From Deltaproteobacteria bacterium GWA2_54_12 (GTDB lineage Bacteria; Desulfobacterota; GWC2-55-46), in assembly GCA_001795535.1 (NCBI GenBank), contig MGPK01000033.1:1-37888 (forward strand): DNA of 37,888 nucleotides, read 5' to 3'. Below are positions 8,938 to 15,359 of the stretch, piece by piece. The position numbers and the translations under genes were made by a program. Every line of letters starts with the position of its first letter. Position 1 is the stretch's first letter. The notes beneath the pieces were generated by a model, which was not told the origin of the DNA, did no database searches, and saw nothing but the letters and a program-made list of their open reading frames with translations.

Positions 8938-9867
8938 TCAGCTAAAAAACGCGCTCCTGTTCCTCAGGTATTTCATATACCTGTAAACGGCCCTGGGGCT
9001 GAACTCTGAGAAGTCCCGTCGCGTCCTCCCCTCCCCTATACCCAGCTCTCGCATAGCTTTTACGGCCAGAGAAGGCCACATGCGCCCCGGCAAGCCCCAG
9101 TCAAAGTGCTGATAAAAGAGGCGCCCTTCGTGCGGAGGGCTGGAGAAATCATAGACAGGGGCCTTCCTGAACCTCTCAACGCCAATGGGGAAGTTTTTGA
9201 GAGCGCCCTTCTGCGTCCTGTAGCACGATAACATCTCCTCCTTGAAAACCCGCTCTTCCTCGGAAAGCTCAACGCAGGCTTCATCTGCTCTTGAGTGCAG
9301 AAAGCGCGATGTGACCATCTTCCTGCCCTCGCCATGATATGAGGTGAACTCTTGTATGACAGGCGGGGTTTTGCCCTCCTTTGAAATGATCATGCAAGCG
9401 GCAGAAACGGCGAAAGCGGCTGAGTCGTGGTCAGGGTGGCCGCCTTCATACGGGTGAGTGATAACTACGGCAGGGCTGTGTCTGGCGATTATCTCTTTTA
9501 CGCCGTGAGTTATTGCAGGCAGGTTGTATGAGGCGTCGAGGTCAGGCACGGCGAGCGTGGTCAGGTCCATCGGCTGACAGAGCATCCGGCTCAACGCCTC
9601 CCGCAGTTCCGCGCCCCGGGCTCTCGCATAGCCTTCACGGGTCGCGTAGCCTCTGGCGCGCGCGGCCCGCCCGTTCCTTGCCGCTCCGTCTGTTATGTGG
9701 AGCACGCTAAGGTTTTTAAGATACTTCAGCATGCCCGCCGCGCCTATCGCCTCGTCGTCCATGTGCCCGGCTATTATAAGGACAGGGGTGGAAGACCCGC
9801 CCGGGCCGAGTATCTCTTTTATGACGGCTTCGCTGTAACCTTTTTTTAAGCTGGCTGGCTCAGGCAA
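8938..9867 (-). CDS. PIG-L/LmbE family deacetylase
   Basis: A zinc-dependent N-acetylglucosaminyl-type deacetylase of the PIG-L (LmbE-like) family. The substrate is unknown; relatives deacetylate GlcNAc-linked metabolites such as mycothiol or bacillithiol precursors. The N-terminal zinc motif reads GHMDDE (residues 34-39; usually A-H-P-D-D-E) with ligands His35 and Asp38, and the second motif is HPYEGGHPDH with His147. The start codon is TTG at 9867, with a perfect AAGGAGG placed 6 nt upstream; no better ATG is near. At 309 residues it is longer than the about 230-residue core, with an extra C-terminal region (from about residue 215) that may set substrate. It stands alone, flanked downstream by the small membrane peptide gene and upstream by three MITE copies. 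Confidence 0.88.
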   Translation of the reverse strand: MPEPASLKKGYSEAVIKEILGPGGSSTPVLIIAGHMDDEAIGAAGMLKYLKNLSVLHITDGAARNGRAARARGYATREGYARARGAELREALSRMLCQPMDLTTLAVPDLDASYNLPAITHGVKEIIARHSPAVVITHPYEGGHPDHDSAAFAVSAACMIISKEGKTPPVIQEFTSYHGEGRKMVTSRFLHSRADEACVELSEEERVFKEEMLSCYRTQKGALKNFPIGVERFRKAPVYDFSSPPHEGRLFYQHFDWGLPGRMWPSLAVKAMRELGIGEGRTRRDFSEFSPRAVYRYMKYLRNRSAFFS

Positions 9868-9953
9868 TGCGGCCCTCCTTGATGAGTATCAGTGTATGAG
9901 CTTACCCTCAAGGAAGACTTTGTCAAACGGAGTTTTTAAGTTAAGGCTGCTTC

Positions 9954-10083
9954 TAAAAAGTAGATATTTTTTCTGAAGTCAAGTAAGGGCGGAAATAAAA
10001 AGCGCAGCATATATGAATAATATGTGAGCATTTTTATTTACGAACTGACGCTTAAGGTCAGGAAAAAGAGCAATTCTCATTTA
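9954..10083 (+). mobile_element. MITE-like element, family B, copy B2
   Basis: First unit of a three-copy array. It is TA-flanked, begins TAAAAAGTAG, and ends with the variant caattctcattta (5 bp longer than copies B1, B4 and B5). It is separated from B3 by a 10-bp spacer containing agtagc. Confidence 0.88.
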
Positions 10084-10093
10084 GAGTAGCATC

Positions 10094-10223
10094 TAAAAAT
10101 TAGCTATTTTTTCTGAAGTCAAGGAAGGGCGGAAATAAAAAGCGGAGCATATATGACAATAATGTGAGCATTTTTATTTACGAACTGACGCTTAAGGTCA
10201 GGAAAAAGAGCAATTCTCATTTA
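10094..10223 (+). mobile_element. MITE-like element, family B, copy B3
   Basis: Middle unit of the array. It starts exactly 140 bp after B2 and has the same longer right end as B2, so B2 and B3 look like products of one duplication. The same spacer is found on its right. Confidence 0.88.
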
Positions 10224-10233
10224 GAGTAGCATC

Positions 10234-10358
10234 TAAAAATTAGCTATTTTTTCTGAAGTCAAGGAAGGGCGGAAATAAAAAGCGGAGCATATATGACAAT
10301 ATGTGAGCATTTTTATTTACGCCCTGACGCTTAAGGTCAGGAAAAAGAGCAATTTTTA
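10234..10358 (+). mobile_element. MITE-like element, family B, copy B4
   Basis: Last unit of the array, again 140 bp after the previous one, but with the short right end aatttttA as in B1 and B5. It is 123 bp from TA to TA. Its right TA touches the TGA stop (10359-10361) of the TIGR03545-like gene on the minus strand. Confidence 0.88.
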
Positions 10359-12098
10359 TCAGAAGGACAGGCCGGGTATCTTAAAGCCCTTAGTAGGCAG
10401 GCTTTTGGTTATCTCTTCTTTGAGCTTGTCCGTCAGGCGGAGCCTCTTGTCAAGCTCCTGCTGGATACCGTTGAACGAGGACAGCTCGGACTTTAACTCT
10501 TCGATGGGCTTGCCGACCTTCGCGTTTATCTCACGGGTAAGCTCGCCTCTGAACTGTGCCGCCTTTTCGGCAACTACGCTGCCCGCCGACTTCATGAGCA
10601 CGCTGTCGAGGTCGGATGTCATGCTCAAAGTGTAATTGTCGACTGTGCCTTTGACTCCAGCCTGAAGGCCGAAGCCTTTGACGCCAGTGAGGGCGGACGC
10701 GGCGGCCTTGAGGAACGGGTTGTCTTCATCAGGTTTTCCGGCCTTTACATCTATGCCGGACAGGGCGGCCCTTATTCCAGCGTCCAGCTTGAATTCTCTT
10801 ATCTCGCCCGTGACCGAAAGGTCTGCAAGGCCCTTGCTAAACGCCAGCGGCATATTGCCGCCCTTGGCGAGCGCGAGGTCTTTTATTTTGTAGCCGCGCA
10901 TATCGAACTTAATGAAGTCCCTGGGGCTCTCCGGCACGACCCTGTTGACTTCCCCTATGAGGGCCATAGAATCAAGCCCCTTGAGCTTGCTACCGGAGAA
11001 GCGGAACTTAGTGGGCCTGCCGAGGATATTCTGGTCTCCTGTTATGTCCAGTACCTCGCCTGAGATATCGCCGGAGGGGATAGTCAGGGTGACAAGGGCT
11101 TTTCTTATGAGGAAGTCCGGCGTGGGGTTGGCCTCAGGGAAACGCACATCAGCGCCATTGCCCCTTGGCTTGACTTCGACGCCGGGCTCTTTCTGGTAGA
11201 CCTTCGTCACGCGGTCTACCCTCTCCCTCCAGAGAAGGGCCTTATCGACCCAGCGGAAAAGCTCGCCGCCAAAAAAGACCTTGCTGAGGTTCATGAGCCC
11301 CTGCTGCGTGAGCGCGTATTTCTCGGTGAGCCTTTTTATGTCCCTTTGAGGCGCGCCCGCGGCGAACTCGACGCGCTCTTTGTAATAGCTGGCGGTCTTG
11401 CCGACATCAAGTGCCGTGGTCTTTATGAGGTTGGCGTCATCTTCTATGTCTTCCCTCAAGGCGATAAGGTCGTTCGCCTTCGCGATCATCTCGGCCGGGC
11501 TCCTTCCCCCAGCCTTTATCTTCTCGAACCTTTCCCTGTACGCCTCAATGCGCTTTTCATCAGGTAGCCTTTCGGCCGCCTTCGTGAATTTTTCCCTGTC
11601 AGCTTCGATGCGGCCCTGAAGCTCTTCAACGACCTTGTACGACTCAAGCTCTTCTTTTTTGAGGACATCCTCTACGGCGGGTATCTCGAATGTCAGGATG
11701 GGCGGCTCTTCGTGGCCGGGCAGGACCGGCGTTTTTTTGACCTCGCCAGAGCTTTTCCTCGGGGTATTGAGCCTCACACCCGAGACGGTCATCTCGTCTA
11801 TCGTGACCTTACGGAGGAGGAGATTCACTCCGTCCATGAGGAAAGCGATGCGCTCGGCTTCGACCGCGTTTCTCATGGGTGAGCCGGGATCAGTGACCTG
11901 AAGTCCGGTAAGCGTAAGCCCAAGCGGGAAAAGAGACAGGTCGGCCTTGTCGAGCTCGACTTTCGCGCCGACTATCGAGGTGCCTGTCTTTTCGATGTAC
12001 CGTTCAATTATCTGGTCTATGAGGAGAAACCAGAAAACCGATACGATAGTCGTCAGGACCACGAAAGCGATAAAGCCGCGCCAACGAATCCACTTCAT
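10359..12098 (-). CDS. TIGR03545-like protein, AsmA-like envelope protein of unknown function
   Basis: A 579-residue protein anchored by one N-terminal membrane helix (about residues 8-26, FIAFVVLTTIVSVFWFLLI). A long region follows with AsmA-like character (KADLSLFPLGLTLTGLQVTD), then a charged coiled-coil section (about 140-240) and further beta-rich repeats such as SGSKLKGLDSMALIGEV. The pattern and the upstream partner match the conserved pair known as TIGR03545/TIGR03546. The function is unknown; AsmA-like proteins are linked to envelope or lipid transport. The start at 12098 is chosen because its ATG overlaps the stop of the upstream gene as ATGA; an earlier in-frame codon at 12158 lies inside that gene. 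Its stop codon abuts MITE copy B4. Confidence 0.78.
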   Translation of the reverse strand: MKWIRWRGFIAFVVLTTIVSVFWFLLIDQIIERYIEKTGTSIVGAKVELDKADLSLFPLGLTLTGLQVTDPGSPMRNAVEAERIAFLMDGVNLLLRKVTIDEMTVSGVRLNTPRKSSGEVKKTPVLPGHEEPPILTFEIPAVEDVLKKEELESYKVVEELQGRIEADREKFTKAAERLPDEKRIEAYRERFEKIKAGGRSPAEMIAKANDLIALREDIEDDANLIKTTALDVGKTASYYKERVEFAAGAPQRDIKRLTEKYALTQQGLMNLSKVFFGGELFRWVDKALLWRERVDRVTKVYQKEPGVEVKPRGNGADVRFPEANPTPDFLIRKALVTLTIPSGDISGEVLDITGDQNILGRPTKFRFSGSKLKGLDSMALIGEVNRVVPESPRDFIKFDMRGYKIKDLALAKGGNMPLAFSKGLADLSVTGEIREFKLDAGIRAALSGIDVKAGKPDEDNPFLKAAASALTGVKGFGLQAGVKGTVDNYTLSMTSDLDSVLMKSAGSVVAEKAAQFRGELTREINAKVGKPIEELKSELSSFNGIQQELDKRLRLTDKLKEEITKSLPTKGFKIPGLSF

Positions 12099-12616
12099 AG
12101 GCGGCTCCGCAAGTCCCTGTAGCTCTGGTACACCCTGTACATGCCGGTCGCCTTCCACGCCTGCACTATCCTCGTCTTTTCAACATAGGAAAGGACATGC
12201 TTTCTGTACTTTCTTATGAGGAGGTTTCCGGCCAGCACGAAAGGGACGAACAGGATGATGGATGATACGAGGCTGCCCATGAAGATGGTGTTGTTGAAGC
12301 GCGCCACCTTGAAGATGGCCGTGTTGTACATCTGAGTCCATACGCCGCGAAGGGCGTCCCATGTAAGGAGTTTCAGGCCTATGATGTGGAAAAGAGGGTC
12401 GAGGCCGTAAGCGAGGCCGCTGAAAAGGGCCGTGCCCAGAATAAATGCGGAAAGATTGACCCTCAAGACCAGCACGAGAAAAAATACAACGAGGTTGTGG
12501 ATGCCGAAAAAAGGCGTGAGGCCCGCCACCATGGAAAAGGCGAAGGCAAGGCTTATCTGGTTTGGGTCTGTCCCGGAGTTCAGGATTGAAAGGAGTTTAG
12601 CTATGGAATTTATCAT
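12095..12616 (-). CDS. TIGR03546-like small membrane protein
   Basis: A 173-residue inner-membrane protein starting MINSIAKLLSILNSGTDPNQ, with DUF2062-like character: hydrophobic segments near residues 22-60 (SLAFAFSMVAGLTPFFGIHN and the following LVVFFLVLVLRVNL) and 108-135, and a basic C-terminus. It recalls the family always found beside TIGR03545-type proteins, here the next gene, with which it overlaps by ATGA. An ORF extends upstream to 12670, but those 18 codons (MSIFIYARRL...) are a translation of half of a family B element. The ATG at 12614-12616 is therefore preferred, although its first base belongs to the element's terminal TA. The only ribosome-site-like sequence (GGAAAAAGAG) is then also element DNA. 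Confidence 0.75.
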   Translation of the reverse strand: MINSIAKLLSILNSGTDPNQISLAFAFSMVAGLTPFFGIHNLVVFFLVLVLRVNLSAFILGTALFSGLAYGLDPLFHIIGLKLLTWDALRGVWTQMYNTAIFKVARFNNTIFMGSLVSSIILFVPFVLAGNLLIRKYRKHVLSYVEKTRIVQAWKATGMYRVYQSYRDLRSRL

Positions 12617-12670
12617 AAAAATCGCTCTTTTTCCTGACCTTAAGCGTCGGGCATAAATAAAAATGCTCAC
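12616..12670 (-). mobile_element. Half copy of the family B element, B6
   Basis: 55 bp matching one arm of the palindrome (TAAAAATCGCTC... to ...AAATGCTCAC) in the orientation opposite to that arm in B1-B5, with one base missing inside GCGTC-GGGC. The other arm is gone; repeat A2 begins 5 bp further on. It forms the immediate upstream region of the TIGR03546-like gene. Confidence 0.8.
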
Positions 12671-12675
12671 CTGCT

Positions 12676-12845
12676 GTCATTGCGAGGAGCGAAGTGACGA
12701 AGCAATCTCTAAGTGTTTGATTTATCAAAAGACGAGATTGCTTATCTCGCCCCATCCCTGGAGCTCGACCCTTCGGGCCTTCTCGCTCACGCTCGAAGTT
12801 CAATTTTTGCTATCCTGCAAAAATTGTCGCTACGCTCGCAATGAC
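12676..12845 (+). repeat. Interspersed palindromic repeat, family A, copy A2
   Basis: 170 bp, the same length, orientation and 11-bp inverted ends as A1, with scattered substitutions mostly in the middle. The GCAATCTC/GAGATTGC inner hairpin is present. It fills most of the gap between the TIGR03546-like gene and the lipoprotein gene and may act as a folded RNA end for the latter. Confidence 0.9.
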
Positions 12846-12915
12846 AAGTCAATGTATAAATCAGAGTTTCCTGATTTAGCGGCAGCCTCATACTGACGCT
12901 TTTACATTAGAGACG

Positions 12916-13431
12916 TCACCTGAGCGGCCCTATATCATAATAGAAAAACCTTCCCTGAAAAGTCCCGCCTTCAGGACCGGTCTTGACTACGACAGGGGTG
13001 AAGACGCGGAGCCTGTAGCTCCCTTCAGGCACATCAAAGACGAGCCTTTTGGTATAAGCCGTCCTGGGGGCCAGTTCAGCGGCGCCGTTTGCTCCCTTTG
13101 CGGTTGACGACGAAAGCTCTTTTTCAGGGGCATGCTCGCGCCCTGAACCATCGACCAGCGTAAACCTCGGCTGGAACTGGACGGGGACCGGCGAGTTGTA
13201 GCTGTTCTTCAAGGAGAGCTCTAATATGACGAAGAGCTCTTCGGGGGCCACCTGCTTGCCTGAGACGGAAAGGGGAGAGTACCTGTATTCCCTGGAGTTT
13301 ACCTTGAACTCTATCCCGTCAAAGAGCACGGTATCTTTTACCGGGTGCACCGGCGCCTTATCGCCCATATGGGCGCACGAAGCCAGAAAGGCCGTCAAAA
13401 GTGCCGCAGCAAAGAATTTAGTGATTTTCAT
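12916..13431 (-). CDS. Small lipoprotein, DUF4352-like
   Basis: An exported lipoprotein of about 171 residues. From the Met at 13431 (MKITKFFAAALLTAFLASC) there is a signal peptide with lipobox L-A-S-C, so Cys19 would be lipidated; Ala after Cys does not signal inner-membrane retention. The mature part is an immunoglobulin-like beta domain of the DUF4352/telokin-like type: a run of FDGIEFKVNSREYRY, then VILELSLKNSYNSPVPVQ, then LVDGSGREHAP and RLVFDVPEGSYRLRVF, the usual strand pattern. Such domains are common in envelope proteins without known activity. An alternative start 4 codons upstream (13443) is possible. It stands alone between repeat A2 and the terminator of the next gene. Confidence 0.75.
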   Translation of the reverse strand: MKITKFFAAALLTAFLASCAHMGDKAPVHPVKDTVLFDGIEFKVNSREYRYSPLSVSGKQVAPEELFVILELSLKNSYNSPVPVQFQPRFTLVDGSGREHAPEKELSSSTAKGANGAAELAPRTAYTKRLVFDVPEGSYRLRVFTPVVVKTGPEGGTFQGRFFYYDIGPLR

Positions 13432-13525
13432 ATTCCCCCGCATCGAAGAACCGCAAGAGAGACTTTATCACATAAAACAGAAACCAGCCAGCAGCCTAAA
13501 GAAAAAGAGGGGAAGAGCTGGACGC

Positions 13526-13560
13526 AAAAAAAACGGCTGGCCGGAGAACCGGCCAGCCGT
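13526..13560 (-). terminator. Rho-independent terminator of the deoxyhypusine-synthase-like gene
   Basis: On the minus strand a perfect 12-bp stem (ACGGCTGGCCGG / CCGGCCAGCCGT, 4-nt loop) is followed by eight T. It lies 146 bp past the stop codon at 13707; without MITE copy B5 in between, the distance would be about 24 bp. Confidence 0.92.
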
Positions 13561-13580
13561 CAATGGTATTCAGGTTGCTC

Positions 13581-13705
13581 TAAAAATTAGATATTTTTTC
13601 TGAAGTCAAGGAAGGGCGGAAATAAAAAGCGCAGCATATATGACAATATGTGAGCATTTTTATTTACGCCCTGACGCTTAAGGTCAGGAAAAAGAGCAAT
13701 TTTTA
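13581..13705 (+). mobile_element. MITE-like element, family B, copy B5
   Basis: 125 bp counted from TA to TA, essentially the same as B1 and B4. It sits between the stop codon (13707-13709) of the deoxyhypusine-synthase-like gene and its terminator hairpin. Confidence 0.88.
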
Positions 13706-13706
13706 G

Positions 13707-14681
13707 TTACCAGCCCAGTACCCAGGCAAATATGAGCGGGGCGACGATGGTCGCGTCAGACTCGATGACGAATCTCGGGGTCGTGTCGCTGAGCTTGCCC
13801 CAGGTTATCTTCTCGTTTGGCACAGCCCCGGAGTATGACCCGTAGCTCGTCGTCGAGTCTGATATCTGGCAGAAGTATCCCCAGAAAGGCGTTTCTTCCT
13901 TCTTGAGGTCCTGCTGGAGCATCGGCACGACGCAGATGGGGAAGTCACCTGCTATGCCGCCGCCAATCTGGAAAAAGCCTATGCCAGGCGCGGAGCAGTT
14001 CTTCTGGTACCATCCGGCGAGAAACACCATGTACTCTATTCCGGCCTTCATCGTCGTGGCCTTCAATTCCCCTGTTATGCAGTAGGAGGCGAATATGTTG
14101 CCGAGGGTCGAGTCTTCCCAGCCCGGCACGATGATGGGCAGGTTCCTTTCGGCAGCGGCCAGGAGCCAGCTGTGAGCCGGGTCTATCTGATAGTACTGCT
14201 TCAGGACGCCGCTTTTCAGCAGCTCGTAGAAGAACTCGTGGGGTAGAAGGCTTTCGCCGTTGTCGTCCGCCTTTTTCCAGAGGTCGAATATGTGCTTTTC
14301 TATCCTTCTTATGGCTTCGTCCTCAGGTATGCAGGTGTCGGTTACCCTGTTGAAGCCCTGCTCCAGAAGCTCCCATTCGTCTTTTGGGGACAGGTCCCTG
14401 TAGTGAGGCACGCGCTTGTAATGGTCGTGGGCCACGAGGTTGAAGACATCTTCCTCGAGGTTTGCTCCGGTGCAGGAGATTATGTCGACCTTTCCCGCGC
14501 GTATCATCTCGGCAAGTGATTTGCCCAGCTCGGCGGTGCTCATCGCTCCGGCAAGCGTCACCATCATCTTGCCACCGGCGTTCATGTGCGCCTCGTAGCC
14601 TTTCGCGGCATCGACCAGCGCGGCGGCGTTAAAGTGCAGGAAGTTGCTCTCGATAAACTGTGAAATCGGACCTTTTGCCAT
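13707..14681 (-). CDS. Deoxyhypusine-synthase-family protein (bacterial type)
   Basis: A 324-residue member of the deoxyhypusine synthase family, NAD-dependent enzymes that move an aminobutyl group from spermidine or a similar polyamine. The fold signature is clear: MVTLAGAMSTAELGKSLAEM at the N-terminus, IVPGWEDSTLGN in the middle and ITWGK near the end, whose Lys296 corresponds to the catalytic lysine of the eukaryotic enzyme. The eukaryotic/archaeal G-G-G-V-x-K-H-H-I segment is replaced by GGGIAGDFPI, so the active-site histidine is missing. Bacteria have no eIF5A, so a small amine (homospermidine-synthase-like role) is the likelier acceptor; this is inference. AGGGAG lies 5 nt before the ATG. 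It is a monocistronic gene with its own terminator beyond MITE copy B5. Confidence 0.88.
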   Translation of the reverse strand: MAKGPISQFIESNFLHFNAAALVDAAKGYEAHMNAGGKMMVTLAGAMSTAELGKSLAEMIRAGKVDIISCTGANLEEDVFNLVAHDHYKRVPHYRDLSPKDEWELLEQGFNRVTDTCIPEDEAIRRIEKHIFDLWKKADDNGESLLPHEFFYELLKSGVLKQYYQIDPAHSWLLAAAERNLPIIVPGWEDSTLGNIFASYCITGELKATTMKAGIEYMVFLAGWYQKNCSAPGIGFFQIGGGIAGDFPICVVPMLQQDLKKEETPFWGYFCQISDSTTSYGSYSGAVPNEKITWGKLSDTTPRFVIESDATIVAPLIFAWVLGW

Positions 14682-14837
14682 CTTCTCTCCCTCTCAATGC
14701 TTTTCTTTCAGCCCCTTTCAATGCCGAGTAACCGGATTCCGGGGGCAGCTATAAAAAATATGATATTTTGAGGCAATATTCAACCCTATATTTGGCCTGA
14801 AATGGATTTTCTTTTTAATATCAGGGGGATAAAACAG

Positions 14838-15347
14838 TCAGCGGATTACAGCTTTGAGTATGCCTTTGAGGATTTCTTCGGGCGACGGCGGGCATCCGTG
14901 TATATAGGCATCTACCGGCACGATATTGCCGACGCTCCCCAAGGATGCGTAGCTTTCGCCGAAGATGCCGCCGTTGAACGCGCAGTCGCCTAGGGCCACT
15001 ACCATCTTGGGGGCGGGCATGGCGTTATAGGTCCTCTTCAGGGCGATCTCCATGTTCCTTGAGACAGGGCCGGTCACGAGCAGCATATCAGCGAACCTCG
15101 GGGAAGCTGTGAAATGGATGCCGAACCGTTCGCAATCGTACACGGGGTTGTTTATTGCCACCAACTCGAGCTCGCAGCCGTTGCATGAGCCAGAGTCAAC
15201 GAACCTTATGGTAAGGCTCCGCTTGAAGCGCTCGAGCACCTCTTTTTCGAGCGCCTTGCCGACGACAGTGACCTTTGCGTCAACCTCAGCGTTGAGCGGC
15301 TCGGTCACTATGCCTGTCCTGAATATCTGGTGGAGTATCCTTAACAT
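14838..15347 (-). CDS. Hydrogenase-4/complex-I small subunit-like protein (HyfI/HycG/NuoB-like)
   Basis: The iron-sulfur small subunit of a group-4-hydrogenase/complex-I-like complex. All four ligands for the proximal [4Fe-4S] cluster are visible: CNGCE (Cys55, Cys58), GDCAFNGG (Cys122) and HGCPPSP (Cys152). 169 residues is usual for HycG/HyfI-type subunits. It sits on the cytoplasmic arm, next to the large subunit, where it would pass electrons to the membrane interface. It is the last gene of the six-gene operon, 12 bp after the large-subunit stop, with AGGGA before the ATG. No obvious intrinsic terminator follows in the 150 bp before the next gene. Confidence 0.92.
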   Translation of the reverse strand: MLRILHQIFRTGIVTEPLNAEVDAKVTVVGKALEKEVLERFKRSLTIRFVDSGSCNGCELELVAINNPVYDCERFGIHFTASPRFADMLLVTGPVSRNMEIALKRTYNAMPAPKMVVALGDCAFNGGIFGESYASLGSVGNIVPVDAYIHGCPPSPEEILKGILKAVIR

Positions 15348-15359
15348 CTGTTCCCTGCC

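Noticed and set aside
8742-8945. 67-codon plus-strand ORF overlapping the treY stop
   Set aside because: No family character and no ribosome site; the opposite strand has a better small ORF with promoter.
9954-10358. Regularly spaced repeats as a CRISPR array
   Set aside because: The repeated unit is about 130 bp with 10-bp near-identical spacers, copies occur elsewhere singly, and there are no cas genes. It is a MITE-like tandem array.
10303-10635. 110-codon ORF starting MSIFIYALTLKVRKK
   Set aside because: It begins in MITE copy B4 and runs antisense through the TIGR03545-like gene.
12663-12896. 77-codon ORF with CHCEERSDEAI
   Set aside because: It is a translation of repeat A2, a well-known kind of false gene.
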